Notes under the pieces: model-generated
What the model was told of the DNA's origin: nothing
Databases searched by the model: none
Seen by the model: the letters and a program-made list of their open reading frames with translations, nothing else
Source: Clostridia bacterium
Lineage (GTDB): Bacteria; Bacillota; Clostridia; Oscillospirales; Butyricicoccaceae
DNA length: 53,932 bases
Direction of reading: 5' to 3'
NCBI GenBank assembly: GCA_017559995.1
Contig: JAFYPP010000089.1
Location: 1-53,932 of the forward strand
Translations under genes and position numbers: made by a program
Shown: positions 41,194 through 48,704 of the stretch, piece after piece
How the letters are laid out: each line of letters begins with the position of its first letter
Numbering within the stretch: position 1 is the first letter of the stretch

Positions 41194-41745
41194 ATGAGTT
41201 ATCTCGGTCCCGGTTTTATCCGGGAGGAAAAAGACGTGATGTACCTCATCCTGTACGCGCTGCGCTTCTTCCCTTTTGCCATCAGCGAAGGGGATCTCAT
41301 GGACGTGGTGCTCATCGATGACGGTTTTGGATATTTTGAATTTCGTTCGGCCTTCCTGCGGCTGCTGGAGGGCAAGCACGTTGCCTCGGTGGAGGACAAC
41401 GGTGAAACCCTCTATCTGCTGACCCCCGAAGGCGCAAAGGCCATCGAGGTGCTGGCATCCAGCCTGCCTTTAAGTGTTCGGGACAAGGCCGAGCGGGCCG
41501 CCCTGCGGGTCATTGCCAAGATCCGTCGGGACGCCTCCATCAAGGCCTCCCACCGCCAGAACGACGACGGCACCTATACCGTGCAGCTGAAGATCTGCGA
41601 CCGGCAGTCCGACCAGCTTTCGGTGGAAGTGCTGGCCATGACCCGCCGGCAGTGCGAGCTTTTGGAGGACAACTTCCGCCGCCGTGCCGAATCCCTTTAT
41701 CACGAATTGCTGCTGCTGCTGTCCGGCGGCGGCACAGTGGAATAA
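41194..41745 (+). CDS. DUF4364-family protein
   Basis: 183 residues. A winged-helix-like N-terminal half (VMYLILYALRFFPFAISEGD, FRSAFLRLLEG) and a beta-rich C-terminal half match the DUF4364 family of Clostridia, which resembles DNA-binding proteins; its role is unknown. AGGAGG before the ATG sets the start. It precedes the DUF3048 lipoprotein by 17 bp and shares its promoter. Confidence 0.85.
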   Translation: MSYLGPGFIREEKDVMYLILYALRFFPFAISEGDLMDVVLIDDGFGYFEFRSAFLRLLEGKHVASVEDNGETLYLLTPEGAKAIEVLASSLPLSVRDKAERAALRVIAKIRRDASIKASHRQNDDGTYTVQLKICDRQSDQLSVEVLAMTRRQCELLEDNFRRRAESLYHELLLLLSGGGTVE

Positions 41746-41762
41746 AATCAGGAGGAACATCT

Positions 41763-42938
41763 ATGCCTTTGAACAAGTTTTCCCGTCTGGTCGCCCTTTT
41801 GATGGCACTTTGCCTGACCCTGTCGCTGTTTGCCGCCTGCGCGCAGCAGGAGCAGGTTCCTCCCGAAGCGGAAGTCATCGCCCCCACCGAAGCGCCTACC
41901 GAGCCCCCCACGGAAGCACCTACCGAAGCGCCCACCGAGCCTCCCACGGAGGCACCCACCGAGCCTGACCCCGATCTGTTCGTGGCCGACGGCAACGTGA
42001 ATCCCCTCACCGGTCTGTGCGACGGCATTTCCGACGAGGCGCTGAACACCCGCCCGGTGGCCGTGATGATCAACAACATGATCAAGGCCCTGCCCCAGTG
42101 GGGCATTTCCCAGGCAGATATCATCTACGAGATGCTGGCCGAGGGCCGCATCACCCGATTCCTGGCCATTTTCCAGGACCACAGCAAGATCGACAAGCTG
42201 GCCAGCATCCGCTCGGCCCGCCCCTATTACATCGACATCGCCCAGAGCTACGGCGCCGTATATATCCATTTCGGCGGCAGCGTGCCTGCCTATGACGCCA
42301 TCGCCAAGCGCTCCGACCTGATCAGCATCGACGGCATCAAGGGCAGCTGGGAAGGTACCGTGTTCTTCCGTGACGCCCAGCGCAAAAAGCAGATGGGTCT
42401 GGAGCACTCGGTTTATACCACCGGCGAGTATCTGGATCTGGCCATGGAGAAGCTCGTCAACCAGGGCAAGGATCTCAACCAGACCGAGCATCCCTCTGCC
42501 TTTAAGTTTGGTGACAGATGGCACGACAACAGCGCTGTTGACGGCGAGCCCGCCAACAAGGTGACCATCACCTTCAGCAGCAGCCACAAGCCCTGGTTCC
42601 AGTACGATGCCGAAACCGAGAAGTATCTCCGCTTCCAGTACGGCGATCCCCAGATGGACGGTGTTGCCGATACCCAGTTGGCCATCGACAATGTGCTGGT
42701 GCTGCGGATGACCCTCACCGAGTTGGGCGGCGAGCTCAAACTGGTGGAGGTGGGCACCACCGGCAAGGGCGACGGTTACTTCTTCACCAAGGGTAAATAC
42801 GTGCCCATCACCTGGGAAAAGGAGACCTATAACAGCGAGATCAAGTACTACACCCTGGACGGTGAGGAACTGGTGGTCTCCCGCGGACAGACCTTCGTCA
42901 GCGTCATCACTACCACCGCCGACATCGTCATTGAGTAA
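41763..42938 (+). CDS. DUF3048 (YerB-like) lipoprotein
   Basis: 391 residues. A lipoprotein signal (LNKFSRLVALLMALCLTLSL, then FAAC) is followed by a 30-residue Pro-Thr-Glu repeat linker (PTEAPTEPPTEAP). The DUF3048 domain starts at NPLTGL and holds RPVAVMINNMIKALPQWGIS, ADIIYEMLAEGRITRFLAIF and IRSARPYYIDIA. YerB-like proteins are surface-exposed and of unknown function. AGGAGGAACATCT sets the ATG at 41763; the longer open frame from 41652 is not supported. Confidence 0.92.
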   Translation: MPLNKFSRLVALLMALCLTLSLFAACAQQEQVPPEAEVIAPTEAPTEPPTEAPTEAPTEPPTEAPTEPDPDLFVADGNVNPLTGLCDGISDEALNTRPVAVMINNMIKALPQWGISQADIIYEMLAEGRITRFLAIFQDHSKIDKLASIRSARPYYIDIAQSYGAVYIHFGGSVPAYDAIAKRSDLISIDGIKGSWEGTVFFRDAQRKKQMGLEHSVYTTGEYLDLAMEKLVNQGKDLNQTEHPSAFKFGDRWHDNSAVDGEPANKVTITFSSSHKPWFQYDAETEKYLRFQYGDPQMDGVADTQLAIDNVLVLRMTLTELGGELKLVEVGTTGKGDGYFFTKGKYVPITWEKETYNSEIKYYTLDGEELVVSRGQTFVSVITTTADIVIE

Positions 42939-42947
42939 GAAACCGAA

Positions 42948-42975
42948 AGAGCACCCCACCGGGGTGCTCTTTTTT
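42948..42975 (+). terminator. Terminator of the DUF3048 lipoprotein gene
   Basis: Perfect 10-bp stem (42948-42957 with 42961-42970), 3-nt loop, then TTTTTT. Confidence 0.9.
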
Positions 42976-43534
42976 ATTGCGCTATGAAGAAGGTCTGCGC
43001 CGCCTGCCACAGCCGGGGCGAAAGCCGCCAGGCCGCCGCCGCGGCCAGCATGGTCAGCGCCAGACAGATGACCGCCGCCAGAAAAAAGGCGCCGTCCGGC
43101 CGGAGGCTCTTTTTGCCCGTCAAACTTCGCCGTGACAGCACCTGTCGGCTCAACAGCAGGATCGCCGCCAACGAAAGAAACCCCGGCAGCAGCACCTGGC
43201 AGACCGCGGCGCCGTACCCTGCCTGTCCAAGCGCCAGCACCCATCCGGTGGCCCGTGCCGCCAAAAGGAAGCCCTTTGCCGCCACCGCGGCCACCACCGG
43301 CAGGCACCCGGCCCGCAGCAGCCCCGCGAGGAACAAAAGTCCCAGCAGCACGCCGTCCGGCCAAAAGGCCGCCCAAAAGCTGTCGGCCTGTCCCTCCTGT
43401 AAAAAAAGCGTTTCCACCGCTGGGATACGGGCACAGCAAAGGCTGCCCGCCAGCGCGCCCAATAAAAACACGCCGCCCAGCAGCAGCATCCCGTGATCGA
43501 AGTTTTGCGAGATTCCTGTTTTTTGACCTTTCAT
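42974..43534 (-). CDS. Membrane protein, possibly SpoIIM-like
   Basis: 186 residues with about five membrane helices (MLLLGGVFLLGALAGSL, VLLGLLFLAGLLRAGC, VVAAVAAKGFLLAA, VLLPGFLSLAAILLLS and AAVICLALTMLAAAAAW). The order of helices and the glycine before the second half resemble stage II sporulation protein M, which aids engulfment; the similarity is weak and no residue match decides it. The start at 43534 has only a modest ribosome site (GGGTG). Confidence 0.5.
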   Translation of the reverse strand: MKGQKTGISQNFDHGMLLLGGVFLLGALAGSLCCARIPAVETLFLQEGQADSFWAAFWPDGVLLGLLFLAGLLRAGCLPVVAAVAAKGFLLAARATGWVLALGQAGYGAAVCQVLLPGFLSLAAILLLSRQVLSRRSLTGKKSLRPDGAFFLAAVICLALTMLAAAAAWRLSPRLWQAAQTFFIAQ

Positions 43535-43582
43535 TTGCCATCACCCGGTGTATCCTATGGCCTGTCCGGGCGTTTTAGAACA

Positions 43583-43607
43583 AAAAAGCGGCCCGAAGGC
43601 CGCTTTT
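43583..43607 (-). terminator. Terminator of the glycerophosphodiesterase gene
   Basis: 11-bp stem around the CGAA loop (43594-43597) with AAAAAGCGGCC arms; on the minus strand it ends in TTTTTTG. Confidence 0.85.
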
Positions 43608-43609
43608 TC

Positions 43610-44347
43610 TTACACTTCCACTTTTTCGTAAATGATGCCGTCGCACAACTGCCGTGCGCGCTTCAGATCCTCCTGGGTGCGGATGGTCCAGCCAACCAGC
43701 GGCACCTCGTGTTTTTTGCAGGCAAGGCGCAGCTTGTAGTCGATCTGGCGGATATTGAAGGCGATAAAATCCGGCTTGGTCAGCGGATTGAACAGCAGAT
43801 ACTTGTAGTAGTTGGACATCTTGGGTTCGCTCTTGCTGAAGCTGCCCAACTGGCCCCGGATGTACTGGGGCGCGTTGCGGCGCAGCCAGATCAGCACTTC
43901 GGGATCAAAGGATTCGATGATGAAGAAGCCCTGATACCGCTCCAGTTTTTTCACCAACAGCGGCTCCAGACGGCCCAGCGGCTGGCCGATGTCCCGCTTG
44001 ATCTCAATGAGCAGCGGCACCTTGCCGGCCACCAGTTCCAGCATCTCGTCCATGGTGGGGATGCACTCCTCGGTACCCAGCAGGCGGAGCTTCTTGAGGT
44101 CCTGCAGCACCCACTGGTCCACCACACCGGGAACGCCGGTCATGCGCTCCAGCGTGCCGTCGTGGAACACCACGATCTCGTTATCCGCCGTGATGCGCAC
44201 GTCCAGTTCGATGGCATGGCCCCGGTCCACCGCCCGCTGAAAAGCGGCGAGGGAGTTTTCCGGCACGCCCTGCTCCTTGTCGTGCAGTCCGCGATGGGCT
44301 ACCAGTCTGAATTGTTCGATAAAGTCCGGTCTTTCCCGCTTGGCCAT
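43610..44347 (-). CDS. Glycerophosphodiester phosphodiesterase
   Basis: 245 residues, GDPD family TIM barrel. LVAHRGLHDK carries the first catalytic His, PENSLAAFQRAVDRG and IELDVRITADNEIVVFHDGT the metal ligands and second His. It hydrolyses glycerophosphodiesters to glycerol-3-phosphate and an alcohol; it has no signal peptide, so it acts in the cytoplasm. GGAGG nine bases before the ATG at 44347 favours it over the GTG at 44356. Confidence 0.94.
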   Translation of the reverse strand: MAKRERPDFIEQFRLVAHRGLHDKEQGVPENSLAAFQRAVDRGHAIELDVRITADNEIVVFHDGTLERMTGVPGVVDQWVLQDLKKLRLLGTEECIPTMDEMLELVAGKVPLLIEIKRDIGQPLGRLEPLLVKKLERYQGFFIIESFDPEVLIWLRRNAPQYIRGQLGSFSKSEPKMSNYYKYLLFNPLTKPDFIAFNIRQIDYKLRLACKKHEVPLVGWTIRTQEDLKRARQLCDGIIYEKVEV

Positions 44348-44444
44348 AGTACGCACCCTCCTTGGATTGATTCTTTCAGTTTAGCACAGTTTGTCCGGGC
44401 AATCAATGTTTTTCCCGCAGGATGGAAAAAATATCTGCAGATTC

Positions 44445-44474
44445 TTGACCGAACAACCGCTGTTGTTATATAAT
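44445..44474 (+). promoter_or_regulatory. Promoter of the GT4-CsaB fusion gene
   Basis: TTGACC (44445-44450), 18-bp spacer, TATAAT (44469-44474), with a second overlapping TATAAT at 44475-44480. Confidence 0.7.
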
Positions 44475-44511
44475 TATAATGTATGATTATGTCCGCAAGG
44501 AGGTTCCTTGT

Positions 44512-46719
44512 ATGAAGATATTTCACGTTGCCGGCGGCGGTGACCGCGGCGGCGCCAAGACCCATATCCTTGCCCTGTGCTCCCGGCTGAAAGAGCGTTT
44601 CGACCTGAAGCTCATCAGCTTGCGCAGCGGCGACTTCCCCGAGTCCGCCCAGCAGGTGGGCATCGACACCACCACCTTCTTTTCCTGGTTTGTCCCCTAT
44701 GATTATTATCGGCTCATCAAAATGGTCAAGCAGGAAAAGCCCGACATCGTCCACTGCCACGGCGCAAAGGCCAACGTGGCCGGCCTGCTGGTCAAACTGT
44801 TCTGCCGCACCACCGTTATTTCCACCGTCCACAGTGACTATCAGCTGGACTATATGAACAACGCCTTCAAGCGTTGGACCATCGGTCTGCTGAACGGCGG
44901 CGCGCTGCGGTTCATCGACTATTACGTCACCGTTTCCGAACTGTTCAAGAGTATGCTCATCACCCGTGGATTTGACCCCCACAAGTGTATGAGCATCTAC
45001 AACGGCCTGGATTTCGAGGAAAAGGCCGCACCCTTTGACAAGACCCAGTGGCTGAAGCAGTCCGGCATCGACTATGAAGAAGGCGACGTGGTGCTGGGCA
45101 TCCTCGCCCGTCTGACCCCCGTTAAAGACATCCCCACCCTGCTGCGCGCCTTTGCCAAAGCCCGGGAGAACAATCCCCGGCTGAAGCTGCTCATCGGCGG
45201 TGACGGCGAGGATACCGCCAAGCTCAAATCTCTGGCGAAGCAGCTGGGACTGGGTAACAGCGTCAGCTTCATGGGCTGGGTCACCGACGTGTCCCACTTC
45301 TTTGCCGCCTGTGACATCGACGTGCTGTGCTCCATCTCCGAGTCCTTCCCCTACTCCATTCTGGAAGGTATCCGGGAAGGCTGCGCCGTCATCACTTCCG
45401 ACGTCGGCGGTATGCGCCGGCTGATCGATCAGGGCGAAAGCGGCTATATTTTCCAGCCCAAGGACGTGGACACCTTCGCCTCCTATATTCTGGAGCTCAG
45501 TCTGGACGCCGACAAGCGCCGCCGCTTTGCCGACAACCTGTACGCCAAAGCCTCCCGTCTGTACTCCCTGGACAGCATGGCCGACACCCAGAGCCGCATC
45601 TATGAAAACATCCGCCACCTGGAAGAGCAGCCCATTCGAAAGGAAGTGCTCATCTGCGGCGCTTACGGTAAAGGCAACTCCGGTGACGAAGCCATTCTCC
45701 GCTCCATCATCGCGTCCATGCGCTCCATCGATCCCCTGCTGCAGCTCACCGTTATGACCCGTAAGCCGGAAGAGACCCGTCTGCTCTACGGCGTGCGCGC
45801 CATTTACACCTTCAACGTCCCCCGGTTCCTGTTTACGGCCAAGCGCTCCAAGCTGTTCATCAACGGCGGCGGCAGCCTGATCCAGGACAGCACCTCCAGC
45901 CGTTCGCTGTACTACTATCTGTTCACCATTTGGGCCGCCAAGTGGCGCGGCGCCAAGGTGCTGATGTACGGTTGCGGTATCGGTCACGTTCACCGGTCTT
46001 TCAACCGCAGGATCGCCCGGTTGGTGCTGGATCGCAACGCCGATGTCATCACCATCCGTGACGCCATCTCCCGCACCGAGCTGTCGGAAATGGGCATCAC
46101 CCGGCCTGACGTCCGGGACTCTGCCGACCCGGCCATGAGCCTCACCCCCGCCACCGACAGCGAGGCCTGCGCCTATCTCCGGGATCACGGTCTGGACCCC
46201 AACGGCCGGTATATCTGTTTCTCCCTGCGTCCCTGGAAGGACTTTGACCGCTACGAGGCCTTTGCCGAAGCGGCCGACTATGCCCGGGAAAAGTACGGCC
46301 TGGAAGCCGTTTTCATGCCCATCGAAGATCCCACCGACATGGAGCCTTCCCGACGCACCGCCCAGCTGATGAACAACGGCAGCCATCTGCTGCCTGCCCC
46401 CCGCCACGTGGAACTGACCATGGCGGTGCTGCACCGGATGCAGATGATGTGCGCCATGCGTCTGCACGCGCTGGTGTTCTCCGCCGCCGCCAACACCCCC
46501 TTCATCGCCGTGTCCTATGACATCAAGGTCCAGAGCTTCATGGAGTACGTGGACAACCCCTCCTGCTGCGAGCTGACCGATGTCAGCGGCCTGTTCCTGC
46601 GGCAGCAGATCGACCGTGTCATGGCCGATCCCGCCCCCTACCGCAACAACGCCGCCCGTCTGCGGACCATGGAGGCCCAGAACAACCTGGCCGCCCGGGA
46701 ACTGCTGGACATCTGTTAA
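44512..46719 (+). CDS. Fused GT4 glycosyltransferase and CsaB-type polysaccharide pyruvyl transferase
   Basis: 735 residues in two enzyme halves. Residues 1 to about 370 form a GT4 glycosyltransferase: the start KIFHVAGGGDRGGAKTHIL, LGILARLTPVKD and the ESFPYSILEG donor-site segment. From about 375 a polysaccharide pyruvyl transferase of the CsaB type begins (VLICGAYGKGNSGDEAILRS), with INGGGSLIQD, GCGIG and, near the end, MRLHALVFSAAANTPF. CsaB adds pyruvate ketals to the secondary cell-wall polymer, the usual ligand of SLH domains, so this enzyme could make the anchor for the SLH-cohesin at 11475. AAGGAGG before the ATG sets the start. In most species the two halves are separate genes. Confidence 0.87.
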   Translation: MKIFHVAGGGDRGGAKTHILALCSRLKERFDLKLISLRSGDFPESAQQVGIDTTTFFSWFVPYDYYRLIKMVKQEKPDIVHCHGAKANVAGLLVKLFCRTTVISTVHSDYQLDYMNNAFKRWTIGLLNGGALRFIDYYVTVSELFKSMLITRGFDPHKCMSIYNGLDFEEKAAPFDKTQWLKQSGIDYEEGDVVLGILARLTPVKDIPTLLRAFAKARENNPRLKLLIGGDGEDTAKLKSLAKQLGLGNSVSFMGWVTDVSHFFAACDIDVLCSISESFPYSILEGIREGCAVITSDVGGMRRLIDQGESGYIFQPKDVDTFASYILELSLDADKRRRFADNLYAKASRLYSLDSMADTQSRIYENIRHLEEQPIRKEVLICGAYGKGNSGDEAILRSIIASMRSIDPLLQLTVMTRKPEETRLLYGVRAIYTFNVPRFLFTAKRSKLFINGGGSLIQDSTSSRSLYYYLFTIWAAKWRGAKVLMYGCGIGHVHRSFNRRIARLVLDRNADVITIRDAISRTELSEMGITRPDVRDSADPAMSLTPATDSEACAYLRDHGLDPNGRYICFSLRPWKDFDRYEAFAEAADYAREKYGLEAVFMPIEDPTDMEPSRRTAQLMNNGSHLLPAPRHVELTMAVLHRMQMMCAMRLHALVFSAAANTPFIAVSYDIKVQSFMEYVDNPSCCELTDVSGLFLRQQIDRVMADPAPYRNNAARLRTMEAQNNLAARELLDIC

Positions 46720-46763
46720 CGAAACAATAAAAAATATTAAAATAGAAAAAGGAGTTTCCGTTT

Positions 46764-47876
46764 ATGAAACTTGGTATCGTGGGTCTGCCCAACGTGGGCA
46801 AGAGCACCCTGTTCAACGCCATCACCAACGCCGGCGCCGAAAGCGCCAACTACCCCTTCTGCACCATTGAGCCCAACGTGGGCATGGTCACCGTGCCCGA
46901 CAGCCGTCTGGACTATCTGGCCGAGATGTACAACCCCAAGAAGTACACCCCCGCCGTCATCGAGTTCGTGGACATCGCCGGTCTGGTGAAGGGTGCTTCC
47001 CAGGGTGCCGGTCTGGGCAACAAATTCCTGAGCAACATCCGTATGACCGACGCCATCGTCCACGTGGTTCGCTGCTTTGACGACGAGAACATCATGCACG
47101 TGGTGGAGGACGCCTCCAAGGCCGTCCCCGTGGATCCCGCCGGTGACATCGAGTGCATCAACCTGGAGCTCATCCTGGCCGACTGCGAGATGATCGAGCG
47201 CCGTATCGACCGCACCAAGAAGGCCGCCAAGGGCGGTGACAAGAAGTTCGTCCGTGAGGCCGCCGTTCTGGAGGGTCTGCTGGAGCACCTGAACCAGGGC
47301 AAGTCCGCCCGCGTATACGAGTGCGAGCCCGACGAGCTGGCCATCATCAAGGAATCCGACCTGCTGAGCCTCAAGCCCATCATCTATGCCGCCAACATGG
47401 ACGAGGACGGCGTCACCCATCCCGAGGACAACAAGTACTTCAACATCGTCAAGGAGATCGCCGCCGCCGAAGGCAGCCAGGTGCTGCCCATCTGCGCCAA
47501 GACCGAGCAGGAGATCGCCGAGCTGGACAAGGAAGAGCAGCAGATGTTCCTGGAGGAGCTGGGTCTGGAGCAGTCCGGCCTGGACCGCCTGATCCAGTGC
47601 AGCTACACCCTGCTGGGCCTGATCTCCTTCCTCACCGCCGGTTCCGACGAGGTTCGCGCCTGGACCATCACCCGCGGCACCAAGGCTCCCCAGGCCGCCG
47701 GCAAGATCCACTCCGACTTTGAGCGCGGCTTCATCCGTGCCGAGGTCATCGCCTTTGACGACCTGCAGACCCTGGGCAGCATGAGCGCCGCCAAGGAAAA
47801 GGGCCGCATCCGCAGCGAAGGCAAGGAATACGTCATGAAGGACGGCGACATCGTCAACTTCCTGTTCAACGTGTAA
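46764..47876 (+). CDS. ychF: YchF/OLA1-family ATPase
   Basis: 370 residues, near the usual 364. The P-loop is GLPNVGKSTLFNA, followed by the G2 and G3 regions of the Obg-like family (FVDIAGLVKGASQGAGLGNK), a coiled-coil insertion (about 130-200) and the C-terminal TGS domain (AWTITRGTKAPQAAGKIH). YchF prefers ATP to GTP and is linked to ribosome binding and stress. AAAAAGGAG before the ATG sets the start. It follows the GT4-CsaB gene by 44 bp with no clear promoter of its own, so it may be transcribed with it. Confidence 0.97.
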   Translation: MKLGIVGLPNVGKSTLFNAITNAGAESANYPFCTIEPNVGMVTVPDSRLDYLAEMYNPKKYTPAVIEFVDIAGLVKGASQGAGLGNKFLSNIRMTDAIVHVVRCFDDENIMHVVEDASKAVPVDPAGDIECINLELILADCEMIERRIDRTKKAAKGGDKKFVREAAVLEGLLEHLNQGKSARVYECEPDELAIIKESDLLSLKPIIYAANMDEDGVTHPEDNKYFNIVKEIAAAEGSQVLPICAKTEQEIAELDKEEQQMFLEELGLEQSGLDRLIQCSYTLLGLISFLTAGSDEVRAWTITRGTKAPQAAGKIHSDFERGFIRAEVIAFDDLQTLGSMSAAKEKGRIRSEGKEYVMKDGDIVNFLFNV

Positions 47877-47890
47877 ACCCAAACATAAAA

Positions 47891-47932
47891 CACCCTCTCT
47901 TGGGAAAACTTCCCTTGAGAGGGTGATTTTTT
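47891..47932 (+). terminator. ychF terminator whose 3' arm is the next gene's ribosome site
   Basis: Outer stem 47891-47899 with 47917-47925 and inner GGGAA/TTCCC, then ATTTTTT directly followed by the ATG at 47933. The arm GAGAGGGTG is the only Shine-Dalgarno-like sequence before that start. Confidence 0.85.
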
Positions 47933-48640
47933 ATGGAGAAAACCTGGGTGGCGGTGATCGCGGTGGGCCTTTTGGTGCTCATTGCCGCGGGCTGGGTGTT
48001 TTACGCCACGGCGGGCGCGCCCATGCTGGCCGACTGGCTGGCGCGGCGGGCAGGCTTTGCCGACCCCGGCCGGGCGGAGCCCATGTACCGCTGGTCACTG
48101 GCCATCAACCCCTATTCCGTGCCGGTGCGCACCGCCCTGTGCGACCTGTACCGGCAGCAGGGCAAGAAGCAGCAGGCCGAGCAGCTGCTGTTGGAGGGCA
48201 TCGCCCACTACGCTACCGGCCCCGATCTTTATCTGGCATTGGCCGCCATCTATGTGGACAGCAGCCGGCTGGAGGAGGCCTGTGCCCTGCTGGACAGTGC
48301 CCCGGAGGGGTATCTTTCCCGGCGGATCGGAGCGCTGCGGCCGGACAGCGCCGCGGCGCCGCCTTCGGGTACCTACGCCGAGGGGTTGACCTTTTCCATC
48401 GAGGGCGGCGAGGGCACCCCGTGGTACCGGCTCAACGACGGTCCGTGGACCATGTACGGCGCGCCGCTGGCGCTGCAGGAGGGGCAGTACACCCTGCAGG
48501 TGGTGACGTTGGATGAGGGCAGCATCCCCTCCCCCGTCAGCGAATACCGCTACAAGGTGGAAGAATTGGAGCAGGTGTCTTCCCTGCAGTGGCTGACCGT
48601 CTGCCCCTTCTGCGGCGGCACCTGGCAGAGCGGGAAATAA
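47933..48640 (+). CDS. Membrane-anchored TPR protein with CHB_HEX_C-like domain
   Basis: 235 residues. One N-terminal helix (VAVIAVGLLVLIAAGWVFYA), then about three TPR-type helical pairs (AINPYSVPVRTALCDLYRQQ, LYLALAAIYVDSSRLEEACA), then a beta-domain like the C-terminal module of chitobiase (PWYRLNDGPWTMYGAPLALQ, GQYTLQVVTLD). It ends in a lone CPFCGG knuckle. A role in wall or surface assembly is a guess from the layout. The ribosome site is inside the ychF terminator. Confidence 0.75.
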   Translation: MEKTWVAVIAVGLLVLIAAGWVFYATAGAPMLADWLARRAGFADPGRAEPMYRWSLAINPYSVPVRTALCDLYRQQGKKQQAEQLLLEGIAHYATGPDLYLALAAIYVDSSRLEEACALLDSAPEGYLSRRIGALRPDSAAAPPSGTYAEGLTFSIEGGEGTPWYRLNDGPWTMYGAPLALQEGQYTLQVVTLDEGSIPSPVSEYRYKVEELEQVSSLQWLTVCPFCGGTWQSGK

Positions 48641-48704
48641 AAACCTTTCCTTTTTCCGCAAACGGGTGTAGACTCTTTTTATAGATTTAAATGGAGGGTT
48701 GTGT

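Noticed and set aside
41880..41970. Short tandem repeat in the DUF3048 lipoprotein gene
   Set aside because: It encodes a Pro-Thr-Glu linker common in lipoproteins; not a regulatory or mobile repeat.
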